From contig NC_085136.1 of the NCBI RefSeq assembly GCF_035046485.1, positions 77,889,734 to 77,953,733 on the forward strand: DNA of 64,000 nt, given 5' to 3'. Below are positions 1 to 11,112 of this stretch, one piece after another (within the stretch, counting starts at the first letter, position 1; the number at the start of each line of letters is the position of its first letter). Both the position numbers and the translations under genes were made by a program. The notes beneath the pieces are model-generated. The model ran no database searches, was not told where the DNA came from, and worked only from the letters and a program-made list of their open reading frames with translations. This stretch comes from Aedes albopictus. Lineage: Eukaryota > Arthropoda > Insecta > Diptera > Culicidae.

Positions 1-1004
1 AACTTCCAAATGCGCTTTTCTTCACACCGTAATCGCAGCTATTCAGCTAGCAAACTAATCGCCCGCCGGCTAATAACCATCAAAAGAGTACAAATTGTCA
101 ATCGGCATGAGCGAGGAGGTCCCTCCTTCTTCGCAAACCTGCCCAAACGAAGAAGACTTTGATACCATCGCAACCGACCGGACCATTGCATTGAAAGACA
201 CGGTTGAAAAGGGTTAAGATGAGTACAGCCTCCACCTATTATGATGAAGAGGAGAAAAACAAGTTTTCGATCATCCACCGACTGACTGCGACGACGGTGC
301 ATTCCACAAGCTTTGACCAGTGCACCTAAAAGCACCTGACTCTGCGCTGCATGAACATCGCGGCTTTGCCTAGTAGGTAGTAACGCAGATTCAGATGTAG
401 TCAAGTACCTTAAGAAGCGGCTGCGCGGCGGCGGTGGCAGTCAGTGGCGACGTTGGCTACTCGCTCCTGTCCCCGTGTGTGTTGCCTTGCCTGAGCCTGA
501 CCAACCGGCGCAGAGCGTGGTAGAAGTTGCGCGGAGTTGTTTGTCGAATGGTGTTTTTGGGTTACGCAACCGGTCCCCCTGCGTAGTCGGTGACCAATCG
601 ATATTATTATATGTATGTATGCCTGGCCTACGAACGACATGGCAAGCCGCAACGGTTTTCCCTTTCTTTCCCATTGCACCTCATGAATGGCACCGGGTTC
701 CCTTCTTCGATGGGGCCTTGGGGATTCAGTTTTCGCACCGGACAGGTTCACAGCAGCCGGTTCCACCCGAGGGAATAAAGAGTGAGAGTTGTTTTTAATT
801 TTCTGCGATGTTCTGCGAAAGTTTTGGGAACATACTTAATGTCTTCTGTAGTTCAAAGGTTTGGATTGGATTGGATATTGGATTAACATTTTCTTTGACT
901 TCTGGACAGAGTAAGGCCGACGACGGGTAAAAAATTGATCAAGCACGATTTGCACCATCAAGGAGTTCTTATTTACTAAGCATTTCCACAAAAGAAAGAT
1001 TACG
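1..1004. other. No gene recognised
   Basis: Short frames of about 60-120 codons occur on both strands, but none shows a recognisable motif or a repeat of any other sequence in the window. The last part runs directly into the LINE remnant that starts near 1005, so some of it may be the element's untranslated leader. No RNA gene or clear promoter was seen. Confidence 0.5.
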
Positions 1005-3725
1005 AACGGACAAGAATTGGAGCTTGGAATGTATTTACCCTAGCCCTGCAGCCAGCAGGGTAAACTGGCACAGCTAGCCAATGAGGCAATGAGGCATGCC
1101 GTATGAAGCTTGAGATCCCAGGACTGAGAGAAGTCCGTTGGCCGATCTTTGGAGAACACAGATTGGCGTCGGGCCAAATTCTGCTATACTCTGGCCTACG
1201 AGGTAAAAACGCTCCTCGCCACCGTGGAGTTGGTTTCCTACTCAGCGCTCACGCCCACGCTGCGCTCATGAAGTGGGAACCTATTAATGAGAGGATAATT
1301 GTAGCCAGATTCAGAACACGGGTTCGAAACCTTACAATGATCCAATGTTACGCGCCAACCGATGCTGTCGAATTGCAAGATAAAGAGAACTTTTACAGCC
1401 AACTGAATGCTGTCGTGAACAAGAATCCATGAACAAGACTTTCACGGGTGACTTCAACGCGAAGGTTGGTACTGACAACTCGGACTATGAGCACGTCATG
1501 GGACGCCAACGCCAAGGTCTCGGAGAAATGATCGAAAATGGAGAGCTGTTTGCAGAGTTTTGTGGCAACAATGACATGGTGATTGGGGGACCGAAAATGG
1601 AGACGGAGCCTTCTTGACCTTCGACCATCATCTCCTAATCGGCAAGACCCGACTGCGCATAGTTCATCGACAGGAAGAGAAAATCGGGCGCCGGTTCAAC
1701 ACACGCCGACTGGAAGACGCTGCGGTGAAAGGGTCCTTCGTCGAGGAGCTAGAGAGCCGTGCTGCGGATATTCCAGTAGGAGGAAGCGTAGAAAATCAAT
1801 GGAGCGCCATCAAGAACGTATTCATCGCCACCGGCGAGAATAATTTGGGTGAGCTACGCACCCGGAGAAAAATGTGGATCACAGATGATACCTAGAGCAA
1901 GATAGTGGAGCGAAGGAACGCCAAGGCCGCGATAGAGCGAGCAAAAACACGAGGAGCCAAAGTCGTAGCCCGTCAACACTATTCGGCTCTCGAGAAGGAA
2001 GTGAAACGCTCATGTAGACGGGACAAAAGAGCGTGGATGGACTCCCTAGACGACGAAGGCAAGAAAGCCGCAAACACCGGCGACATTTGTCTCTTCTACG
2101 ATGTGTCACGTCGCCTTAGTGGGACTAAGATGAATGCTACGATGCCAGTGAAAGACACGTCTGGACAGTTACTGACCGACCCGGCTGACCATTTGAAACC
2201 GTCTTCAAGTGTCTGCCACACCATCAACACCCCAGCATGATCCGCCAAGGGTTCGACGTATTTCCCGTGTCAACACCGAAGCTCCATCAGTGCAGGAGAT
2301 AGAAACAGCCATCCGTAGCATTAAATCGAACAGGGCCCCAGGGGTCGATGGCATATCAGCTGAGACGCTCAAAGCTGACCCCGTAGTATTCGCACAACTA
2401 CTGCATCAATTATTTTGCAACATATGTGAACGCTCCGTATCATCCTGGAGCAAATCAATGAATGCCAAGAGTCTCTCTAACTGGCGTTCATTGATTACGA
2501 AAAAGCTTTCGACCGTTTCAATCACGGAAACATGTGGGAAGCCCTCAGGCGCAAGGGTCTCCCTGAGAAAATCATCGGCCTCATTGAAGCACAGTACACG
2601 GCATTTTCGTGCAGAGTACTGCACAACGGTGTTTGGTCCGATCCCATCCGGGTCGTTGCTGGAGTGAGGCAAGTGCACCCTAAAATGAAACAACACAGCG
2701 CACGAGTAACTTTCACGCAGCGAGCAAAAAGACAAAGGGTTTTCCACGCAGATTTGTGTACGACTGGATCAACACAAAAAATGTGCTGATCCGGTGGTAC
2801 ACAAATCTGCGTGAAAATTCTTTTGTCTTTTCGGTCGCTGCGTGAAAGTTACTCGTTGCTCTGTGTACATCGAGTTCTCGTGTATGCATACTATCACCGC
2901 TAACTGTTCCTCATCGTAATCGACGAGATCCTGGTAGGTACGATTGACCGTGAACCAAATCGTGGATTGTTGTGGTAGCCCATTACCATGGAGCACCTAA
3001 ATGACTTCGAACTGGCTGATGACGTTGCTCTCCTAGCTCAACGGCGCTCTGATATGCAGAGCAGGCTCGATGATCTTGCCAATCGCTCCTCAACGGCAGG
3101 ACTTACCATCAACGTCAACAAGACCAAATCGTTGGATGTAAACACGGTCAACCCTTCCAGCTTTAAGGTAGCTGGGCAATCAGTGGCGAATGTTGAAAGC
3201 TTCCAATATCTTGGTAGCCAAATGGCGGCCGATGGCGGCACCAAGATCGACATAGGTGCACGGATCAAGAAGGCGAGAACGCTGTGCTTCTATACGCCAG
3301 TGAAACCTGGTGTGTATCAGTGGAGAACACGCAACGGCTGTAGGTCTTCATCAGTAGATGCCTGCGGTATATAATTCGTGCATGGTGGCCTCACAATTGG
3401 ATCTCCAACGTGGAACACCATCGTCGATGTCATCAAAAGCCGATAGCGACAGAAATTCGGGAGCGAAAGTGTGTGTGGGTCGGCCACACTCTACGCAGGG
3501 GCGGAAACGAAATCAGCAAACAAGCGTTAGACTGGAACCCTGCAGGATATCGTAGCAGAGGCAGACCCAGAGGCTCATGGAGGCGCAACCTCAACAACGA
3601 AATCAAGCAAGCCGACAGAAATTTGACCTGGCCACCGGTCAAGGCGATGGCTGGAAATCGCCCAGAATGAAAATCTTTTAACTCGGCCCTCTGCACCACC
3701 GTGGATGCCCAGAACTGAAAGTAAG
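1005..3725 (+). pseudogene. Decayed non-LTR retrotransposon (LINE family A), endonuclease plus reverse transcriptase
   Basis: This is a broken copy of a LINE ORF2, which in life encodes an apurinic-type endonuclease and a reverse transcriptase for target-primed integration. Readable pieces in order are: an endonuclease start near 1015-1430 (EVRW, QCYAPT); GDFNAKVG near 1446; the end of the endonuclease (DHHLLIG) near 1620; a lysine/arginine-rich linker (1700-2240); RT motifs APGVDGIS (near 2340), DYEKAFD (near 2500) and GVRQ (near 2665); ADDVALLAQ (near 3012); and a C-terminal GRPRGSWRR tract (near 3560). Stops, frameshifts and an internal endonuclease deletion near 1600 separate them. A foldback MITE splits the RT domain between GVRQ and the following LFLIVIDE segment (near 2896). 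It is certainly a dead copy; the clade was not assigned. Confidence 0.85.
2678..2884. mobile_element. Foldback MITE inserted in the LINE A reverse transcriptase
   Basis: Positions 2693-2866 form a nearly continuous hairpin: each arm reads ACACAG at its tip, then CGAGTAACTTTCACGCAGCG, down to a short centre around 2775-2785. On both sides the interrupted RT frame resumes (GVRQ to the left, a run ending VIDEILVG to the right). TGCA occurs at 2674-2677 and again at 2885-2888 and could be a 4-bp target duplication, which would make the whole insert 2678-2884. The superfamily is not assigned. Confidence 0.7.
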
Positions 3726-4183
3726 AAGGTATGTTTGTAAGTATAGGCACTTAATTTAAACAAACTAATTCCTTCTCTACGGGGTCTACAGGTTATCAGT
3801 TGAAGATAGGACTCCAACTGACTGGTCTGACAGACCAGACTGATTGGTAACAATAACATGAAACCGGTCTTGCTCTCACGGCGGGGTTACAACCCTTCGC
3901 ATATGATACGACCGTAGGTATCACTATCATCCTTTTGTATCCGGGATGACACCCTCTGATCCACAGCCACTGGTGGTCTTCAGCCGATTACAGCAGCGCC
4001 CTATAATGTAATACCCGACCGATGCTGATGGAATGCCGTAACCGCACGCATTGATTAGGCCCCTATCACCTTCGGTGCTGCGTGCGTGCGCCGTCGCCAA
4101 AGAAATGTAACCATAACGAAACGGCTTATCTCCATATGCGTTCATAATATCATCGTTTCCTCATTAAAATTAACCTCGTGAGG
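3726..4183. other. Unassigned sequence before the BEL element
   Basis: No coding motif, repeat copy or RNA gene recognised. It is the pre-insertion target locus of the BEL element: CCTAC at 4184-4188 is repeated at 11925-11929 on the far side. Confidence 0.5.
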
Positions 4184-4188
4184 CCTAC
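4184..4188. repeat. Target-site duplication CCTAC of the BEL element (left copy)
   Basis: CCTAC precedes the left LTR and recurs at 11925-11929 directly after the right LTR. Confidence 0.95.
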
Positions 4189-5000
4189 TGTTGGGAATTT
4201 GCCAACATATAATAGCACGAGGGGGTGTTTCCAAATAAATAATACCACAAACAACCGAAGGTATGGGATTTACGTTTAAAGTGGATATTATTATATTCCT
4301 GCAATTGGTTAGATGCATGTTTTCAATTAGCTTCATATCTTAATCTTAGAGCGTGTTTAATTAGTGTTTAGATAAATGTTTAATTAGTATTTTGTCCCTT
4401 GTAACTTACGTTTAGTCCCGCTGTGCAAATGTTCGTGGGTGATCAGGTTCACAAAGGTCGATTGTGTCTGTGTCTACAGTCTTGGTCGTTCTAGTTACAA
4501 GTCCTCCGTACTATATCTTATCCGTACTAAAACAATTTTGTCATGTAGTATTTCATTAGGATTTTACAATTAGTATTTTACCTTTGCATGTAGGTTTTTA
4601 GTTTTAAGATATAATCTAGGTTAGAACAAACTCCAGCTCATTGGGTTCTATGAATACTGTAGGAAAATTCACTTTTCACTTAATTTCATCGTTATTCAAT
4701 CACATACAAATGTTACCTGGATGTATTCGCACTATAGTTATAGGGTTTAGAGAAAAATAGCGAAATAGTAGCCAAATTTTAGTTTTACTAGAGATTAGAA
4801 TCCGTAACTTGTTGCACGTGAAATTGTTTTCTCCTATGCTTGACTTTAATTATTGTCCTACTTACAATGCCTCACCTCATGACGTTTGACCAACGTCCCC
4901 AGGAGCAAAGGTGGGGTAACATACCTGCGTGAGCTAGTGTGTGTATGGGTGCAGATGTTAGATAGGACGGTGCGTATCTACGCTAGAGGCGTAGTAAACA
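4189..5000 (-). repeat. 3' LTR of the BEL element
   Basis: 812 bp, starting TGTTGGGAATTTG and ending GTAGTAAACA on the plus strand. Its outer end holds a small inverted repeat (TGTTGG near 4189 and CCAACA near 4202). It matches 11113-11924 at every position I compared, with a constant offset of 6924. Confidence 0.97.
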
Positions 5001-5010
5001 CTCCCCCCGG
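5001..5010 (-). other. Polypurine tract of the BEL element
   Basis: On the minus strand CCGGGGGGAG sits immediately before the 3' LTR (plus-strand CTCCCCCCGG). A purine run at this place primes plus-strand DNA synthesis in LTR elements. Its position is diagnostic; function is inferred. Confidence 0.8.
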
Positions 5011-5032
5011 GTACGCCGATGCTCAATTCGGC

Positions 5033-8000
5033 TTACAATTCGTCGCGCCGTACATCCAATACGGCCAGCTTAGCTACAGGACGCTCGAAGATCCCTGCTA
5101 TAGTCTGCACGGTTGCTGACCTGATCCGGTTGTCCTTCTGGCTCACGTTGGTAGCGATGATCTTCCCTTTGGGCCAGCAGTTGCGGGGCAGCTTCGGATC
5201 AACGATGACTACTACGTCCCCTATCGTTATTGGCTTCGTGTCGGTGAACCACTTCGTTCTACGAGTGATTTCCGGCAAGTATTCGGTCAACCAACGCTTC
5301 CAGAATTGATTGGCTAGTTGTTGAGAAAGCTTCCAGGTCCGCCGTAGGGCTGCTCCACTGTCGTCTATGGTACATAGTGGTTTTGTACCATCGGATGATC
5401 CTAGGAGGAAGTGGTTTGGAGTAAGTGCGGGCGCTGCTTCATCGTCGACCGGTACATGGGTTAGGGGCCGGGAGTTGACGGTGTTTTCAATTTCGGCCAG
5501 AAGGTTGCGAAGCACTTCGTCGTTAGGCCTATGTGGTGGACGGATTGCCATAAGGTTCCGCTTTACGACACCTATGAGGCGTTCCCAGCTGCCCCCCATG
5601 TGTGGCGCCGCTGGTGGATTGAACTTCCAGGTCGTTTCGGTTCCGCCAAACTCCTTCATCACCTCGTTCTGGTTGATAACAACTGCCACGTTCTGAAGTT
5701 CACGGCTCGCACCTATGAAGCAGGTCCCGCGATCGCTGTAGATCGTCTTCGGTGTACCACGGCGTGCTACAAAGTTGCGGAGTCCCATGATGCATGAGTC
5801 GGTACTTAACGTATGCACCACTTCGATGTGAATCGCGCGTGTGGTTAGGCACGTGATCAACATTCCCCATCGTTTTTCTACTCGGCGGCCCACGACGACT
5901 TCCATTGGCCCGAAGTAGTCGACGCCAATATTGGTGAAGGGTCGAGCAAAGGCATCAAGTCGCTCTGGAGGCAGTTCAGCCATCATTGGAGGTTGCGGAA
6001 CGGAACGATTGTTTTTGCAGTGTTGGCAATTGTGGCGTACCTTCGCGTAGGTCGCTCGAAGCCGAGGAATGCAATACCTCTGGCGGAGTTCATTTATTGC
6101 GGTTTCATGGTTCTGGTGGTTATATTTGTTGTGGTAATGTGCGATAATGAGTTTGGTGGTGTGGTGGTCACGTGGAAGGATGATCGGATTTTTGGAGTCT
6201 TCGATGGCTTGGGCACAGGCAGAAATTCTTCCTCGCATCCGCATCAACCCATGGTCGTCCAGCCATGGGGTTAGTTTGAAGAGAGAGCTAGTCCTGGGGA
6301 TGGATTTTGACGGGTGCTGAAGAGTAGCTGTTTCCTCCGGGTAGGCTTCGTGTTGTGCTTGTCTGATTACGTAGCGCTCAGCAAGCTGGAGTTCCTCTGT
6401 GGATGGAGGACCACGAAGGATAGGTTTCCGTTGCTTCTTTAATCGGCAGTTTGCAGGGAAACGATGAACTAGTGTGGCTACCTTTAGCATCCGTTTCCAG
6501 CTGGATACGTTGATCGCAGGGTCCGGCAAGGTAAAGTGAGTTAGCAGACGTGGACGAAGTTCGGTATCTGTCTTGTTACCCTTCACTGATTGGCACGGCC
6601 ACGCTTCTTCTGGCAGCCGCAAAAAGTCCGGGCCGATGAACCACCTCGACTCTGGAGTCATGTCTGGAAATTTCTCCCATTTCGTTGCGTCGTCTGCCAC
6701 ATTGAGCTTTGTCGGGACCCAGCGCCATTGGTACTGCTCTGTAGTTTCCAGGATTTCGCTGACTCGGCAGGCAACGAAAGGTGTATAGCGACGGTGGTCC
6801 GAATACAGCCAGCAGATGACGTCTCTGGAATCCGAATGGTAGAACCGCTTGCTAACGTTGAAGGTCAGGGAATCCAGAACTGTTTGGGAAAGTCTTGTGC
6901 CAATAACCGCTGCCATGAGCTCGAGCCTCGGAATCGAGTGATACCGCAGAGGAGCTACTCTTGTTTTGGCGGCTACTAGACAGCACCAGACGACTTCATT
7001 CCGAACGAATCTCAGGAAGCATGCAGCAGCCATGCCGTTTTCGCTCGCATCAACGAAGGTGTGAAGCTGAACGTCGTCGTATGCAGGATTTATGTGGGGA
7101 CGGAAACATCGTTGTATTTGGACATGCTCAACTTGGGGCAGGACCTGCAGCCAATTACGCCACTTGGTGAAGGCGTTGTCGTCGATTCGATCGTCCCACT
7201 GGATGCCGCTTCGCCAGATTTCTTGCAACAGGATCTTGAGAAACATTAGAAAGGGCGCGATGAGCCCAAGGGGGTCGAATATCGTCATAAGGACTCGGAG
7301 GACTTCCCGTTTCGTAGGTTGACGGAGACCTTCCCACAAGTCTTGGTCATAGCGGTCCCAACCGACTTTGTAGGTGAAAACGTCGGTAGCTGTACACCAC
7401 CACATCCCAAGCACCTTTTCGGCCGTCATTTCTGGCGAGAGGTCCAAACTCTTCTCCTCGGCGTTACTGCTGCGAAGAGCTTCTAATACACGTTGCGAAT
7501 TACTGGTCCAATTTCGGATTTCGAAACCACCCTGCGAGTGCACGAACCTTACATCCTCCGCGAGTTTGATAGCTTCCTCTTCGGTTTCGACGCTCACGAG
7601 CATATCGTCAACGTAATGCTGCTTTTCGATGACCTCCACAGCTGCTGGGTATTCCTCGTCGTAGCGTTTAGCGTTCAGGTTCATTGCGTACTGGGCGCTA
7701 CTAGGGGAGCAGCAAGCACCAAACGTCATGACGCACATGACGTATACAGCAAGTTTCCCATCCTCGTCTCGCCAATAGAACCGCTGGGACTGTTGGTCTT
7801 CCTTTCGAATGGAAACCTGGTGAAACATCTCGCGTATGTCACCTGTCAGCGCTATGGGATGTTCACGGAAGCGAATCAGCACGGTGAACAGTGAGGAGAG
7901 ATTATCAGGACCTTTCAACAGTGCGGAGTTCAACGATACTCCGAAAACTTTGGCCGCTGCATCCCAGACTATTCTGACCTTCCCTGGTTTGTTTGGGTTG

Positions 8001-11000
8001 GTTACCGGGAACACTGGAAGATACCAAACACGTTGGAATTCCTGTTGCAGCTCGTCATCGGATAGCTTTCGAATGTAGCCTTTGGTCAGGTGATCCGCCA
8101 TCTTTTCTTTCAACGTTTTGGCAAGCCTTTCGTCCTTGTTCATGCGTTTTTCGAGGCACTGGAAACGTCGTTGAGCCATTCCTTGACTATCTGGTAGACG
8201 AATGGTTTCATGACGCCACAGCAGACCGGTTTCGTAGCGTTCACCCGTGAATTTGGTCAGCGACTGGAGAAGAGACTGTGCGCGCTGATCATCAACGGAA
8301 AGAAGCGTTTTGTTCGGTTTCATGATCCCCAAGCTATCTAGCGCGAAGTAGTCTTTGATAACCTGGTGTAAATCCTCGTCTACCTTGTGGTGGTCCTCGC
8401 AGGATCCGATGTGGTAGACAGAGTGCACTGGACTGGTTGCAGGCTCTGAGACTTCTCCGCCACACACTGTCCAGCCTAGACGGGTTTTAATGGCGACAGG
8501 GTCATTTGGCTTACCTTCGCGGCACTTTAGAGCGAGACTAAGATGTTGGTTTTTGAGTCCAATTAGAATCCGTGGTCGAACACTGCTGTACGACTCGATT
8601 GGAAGTCTTTGCAGGTGTGGGTACAACGTTGACAGTTCGTCGATGTTCAGGGTCTGGTACGGCAAAAGAAGCTCGTTCACTGTGCGTGCACCGCTGATGG
8701 CGAAACTTCGAGCCCCACTGTGTACGCCGGCTACCTCCAGTTCAACGATCTTGGACTTCACTTCCTGCCGTTCAGTGCCACCTGTCCAGTGTAGACAAAG
8801 TGATCGTACTTCTCCATCCAGCTCTAGTTCGTCGGCTAGGTCTTCATCCAACAGAGTAAGATCGGAGCCATCGTCGAGGAAGGCGTGTGTACGGATTGAT
8901 CTACGTTTACCGTGTAGCACTACCGGAAGGTAGCGAAACAGTACGTCGCTTGATTTGGTTTGGTGCGTGTGGCAACCGTGTGTTGTTGAGCTAGAGCCGG
9001 CCTTTGCGGATTCGGTAGTTTCCGCTGCTGGAGACACTACCGTTGAAGTAGATGGCGCCGCCGGAATAGCTGACGATTGCTGCTTCTGATCATTGTGAAG
9101 CAACGCATGGTGCTTGAACTGGCATCCATTCTTACCGCAGGACTTGGCTTGGCACAATCCATTGTGGCGGCAAAGACAACGGCGGCAAAGCGCGAACTCT
9201 CGTACTACACCCCAACGTGAATCTCGAGAAAATTCGAGGAAGCGCTTGCACTTGTCAACCGTCTTACAAGTTCCCTTGCAAACGATGCATTCACTCCCTA
9301 CACTGTGTTGTTTTCCACTTGAGGGGTACGATGACCGAGGTGTTGCCGAAGAACTTTCAGAATGTGCGTTCACGAAAGCATTTCCTTTCTTCGCACTACG
9401 ACTTTCGTTCCGAAGTTGTCTTGTATTCGTGATGTTCGGAATCGTGACAGCGCTTGCCGCTTCAGCGAGAGCATACATCCAGGTACTGAACGCAGCTAAG
9501 TTGACTCCTGGCAAGGATATCCTGTACTGTGCCCAGTTCAGCTTGATTGTTGGAGGTAACTTGCTCACAAGCTGATGTAGGAGGGTAGTGTTGTACAAGT
9601 ATTCATCCAGGCCGCAGGCGTCGACGGTCGCGCAAAAGTTCTCCACATTGACGGCGAAGTCCACTAGAGTTTCTAACTTGTCTTCTCTTATTGGTGGCAG
9701 GGAGTTGATTTTCTCAATGAGCGTGTGCACGATGGCTTCCGGCTGACCAAACATCATTTTCAGGGTCTTCAGCACACCGGGAACGTTTGAAGGATGTACT
9801 AGACGGCTCTTCACTGCTTCGAAGGCTCGTCCTTTAAGGCTTTTCTGCAGTCGAAAGATGTTCTCTTCGTTCGTGAAGCCGCACATTGCCGTGGTGTTGT
9901 TGAACGTCGCTATGAATAATGGCCAATCCTCGGGGTTGCCGGAAAACTGGGGCAGATCCTTGGAAACAGCCTGCCGCGCCGCTAACTGCTTCTTGGTTAA
10001 CGGACAGCAATCTTCTTCACGTTCTGTAACACGGTTGACGAAATGTGGGACTTCTCGGTGCACGCTGCGTTGTTCTTCAACAAATGACCTACATCTTAGG
10101 TTGCCCGGGGAGTCGGCGCCAAGATCAAAAGGTTCGTGTTGGGCTGACCGCTGATCTCCCAGCTGCGAGCGGTGACTCGATTGCGCTCGGGGACGCCATT
10201 CGCTTACAGCATCCGACACGCTGTTAACATCAGATCCTCTCTCACTAACCATCTCCTCCAGCAGCCTATACTTCTCCTCCAGGTAGGCTTGTTCTTGCTC
10301 CAGCTTCTTCGCGTTCAGGATCCTCTCCTCTTCGAGCTTCTGCAGCTTCAGCTTGGCAAGAGATTGCGAGGATCTGCTAGATGCTCGACTGGATGCGTGA
10401 GATATCACAGACTTTGCCTTTTCGAAGCTGGTCGATGGTTTTTCGCCAGTTTCCTTTGGTAGCGCCTGGTTGCTAACTCGTGCCAACGACTTGTTGTTCT
10501 TCTTCGTCGGATGCTTGTCGATCTCCTTTGATTGCAGTAAGTTGGCTCCTTTCAGCTGCTTCTGGTCCGCAGGTGGTTGCTCGGATGTATGGGATCTTCC
10601 TTTCGACGCCGCCTTCTTCTCGTTCCTCTTACTTTCCGCCTGTCCTCCAACCTTGCTAGCTTTCGACGTTTTGGGAGTTAACGGGTCATCTTGCTCTTGA
10701 AGAGGTGGAAGGTTCAGCTTGTCGCTATCGAATTCTGCAGCATGCTTCTTTTTGGCGCCACCGTCACACGGGTTCACCAGCCACTCCGGAACCTGCTCCG
10801 CATTTGCGCAATCCTTGCAACTCCAGGGATCGTTCTCGATGGCTTGGGTAACTCCCACGCAGGAGAAGTGGAACCACTTCAGACATCTGTCACACCTCAC
10901 CATTTCATCCGAATCATCCGTACGGCAAACTCTGCACGACCGACCAGGAAAGGACGCCTCTGGTTCCACTGTTTCGTCGGTGACCACCACTTTCACACCA

Positions 11001-11065
11001 CCAATTGCACCACTATCACTACCGCCGGCATTACTGCCTTTATTTGACCGACCGCGACTCGACAT
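5033..11065 (-). CDS. BEL/Pao Gag-Pol polyprotein with N-terminal PHD finger
   Basis: Intact 2010-residue frame carrying all proteins needed for particle assembly, reverse transcription and integration. Domains in order: PHD-type C4HC3 zinc finger (C44, C47, C58, C61, H66, C69, C83, C86); basic, charged linker with a coiled-coil-like stretch near 235-270; DUF1759 Gag-like domain about 365-510 (LPQFSGNPEDWPLF); cysteine/histidine-rich cluster about 590-650; DUF1758-type aspartic protease with DDGS from D731; reverse transcriptase with YVDD at 1151-1154; RNase H with FVDAS (D1339); H2C2 integrase zinc site about 1638-1685; integrase core with D1716, D1778 and E1828; DUF5641-like C-terminus. All catalytic residues checked are present. 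The ATG at 11065 lies only 47 bp inside the 5' LTR and is the first Met of the frame. It is the only frame in the element, so Gag and Pol appear to be made as one protein. Confidence 0.95.
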   Translation of the reverse strand: MSSRGRSNKGSNAGGSDSGAIGGVKVVVTDETVEPEASFPGRSCRVCRTDDSDEMVRCDRCLKWFHFSCVGVTQAIENDPWSCKDCANAEQVPEWLVNPCDGGAKKKHAAEFDSDKLNLPPLQEQDDPLTPKTSKASKVGGQAESKRNEKKAASKGRSHTSEQPPADQKQLKGANLLQSKEIDKHPTKKNNKSLARVSNQALPKETGEKPSTSFEKAKSVISHASSRASSRSSQSLAKLKLQKLEEERILNAKKLEQEQAYLEEKYRLLEEMVSERGSDVNSVSDAVSEWRPRAQSSHRSQLGDQRSAQHEPFDLGADSPGNLRCRSFVEEQRSVHREVPHFVNRVTEREEDCCPLTKKQLAARQAVSKDLPQFSGNPEDWPLFIATFNNTTAMCGFTNEENIFRLQKSLKGRAFEAVKSRLVHPSNVPGVLKTLKMMFGQPEAIVHTLIEKINSLPPIREDKLETLVDFAVNVENFCATVDACGLDEYLYNTTLLHQLVSKLPPTIKLNWAQYRISLPGVNLAAFSTWMYALAEAASAVTIPNITNTRQLRNESRSAKKGNAFVNAHSESSSATPRSSYPSSGKQHSVGSECIVCKGTCKTVDKCKRFLEFSRDSRWGVVREFALCRRCLCRHNGLCQAKSCGKNGCQFKHHALLHNDQKQQSSAIPAAPSTSTVVSPAAETTESAKAGSSSTTHGCHTHQTKSSDVLFRYLPVVLHGKRRSIRTHAFLDDGSDLTLLDEDLADELELDGEVRSLCLHWTGGTERQEVKSKIVELEVAGVHSGARSFAISGARTVNELLLPYQTLNIDELSTLYPHLQRLPIESYSSVRPRILIGLKNQHLSLALKCREGKPNDPVAIKTRLGWTVCGGEVSEPATSPVHSVYHIGSCEDHHKVDEDLHQVIKDYFALDSLGIMKPNKTLLSVDDQRAQSLLQSLTKFTGERYETGLLWRHETIRLPDSQGMAQRRFQCLEKRMNKDERLAKTLKEKMADHLTKGYIRKLSDDELQQEFQRVWYLPVFPVTNPNKPGKVRIVWDAAAKVFGVSLNSALLKGPDNLSSLFTVLIRFREHPIALTGDIREMFHQVSIRKEDQQSQRFYWRDEDGKLAVYVMCVMTFGACCSPSSAQYAMNLNAKRYDEEYPAAVEVIEKQHYVDDMLVSVETEEEAIKLAEDVRFVHSQGGFEIRNWTSNSQRVLEALRSSNAEEKSLDLSPEMTAEKVLGMWWCTATDVFTYKVGWDRYDQDLWEGLRQPTKREVLRVLMTIFDPLGLIAPFLMFLKILLQEIWRSGIQWDDRIDDNAFTKWRNWLQVLPQVEHVQIQRCFRPHINPAYDDVQLHTFVDASENGMAAACFLRFVRNEVVWCCLVAAKTRVAPLRYHSIPRLELMAAVIGTRLSQTVLDSLTFNVSKRFYHSDSRDVICWLYSDHRRYTPFVACRVSEILETTEQYQWRWVPTKLNVADDATKWEKFPDMTPESRWFIGPDFLRLPEEAWPCQSVKGNKTDTELRPRLLTHFTLPDPAINVSSWKRMLKVATLVHRFPANCRLKKQRKPILRGPPSTEELQLAERYVIRQAQHEAYPEETATLQHPSKSIPRTSSLFKLTPWLDDHGLMRMRGRISACAQAIEDSKNPIILPRDHHTTKLIIAHYHNKYNHQNHETAINELRQRYCIPRLRATYAKVRHNCQHCKNNRSVPQPPMMAELPPERLDAFARPFTNIGVDYFGPMEVVVGRRVEKRWGMLITCLTTRAIHIEVVHTLSTDSCIMGLRNFVARRGTPKTIYSDRGTCFIGASRELQNVAVVINQNEVMKEFGGTETTWKFNPPAAPHMGGSWERLIGVVKRNLMAIRPPHRPNDEVLRNLLAEIENTVNSRPLTHVPVDDEAAPALTPNHFLLGSSDGTKPLCTIDDSGAALRRTWKLSQQLANQFWKRWLTEYLPEITRRTKWFTDTKPITIGDVVVIVDPKLPRNCWPKGKIIATNVSQKDNRIRSATVQTIAGIFERPVAKLAVLDVRRDEL

Positions 11066-11112
11066 GACCGTATTTGACCGTGTTCACTCGTCAGTAAACG
11101 AATATAATAAAT

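Noticed and set aside
5367..10700. Numerous plus-strand frames of 60-150 codons
   Set aside because: They are antisense shadows of the intact BEL polyprotein and have no motifs of their own.
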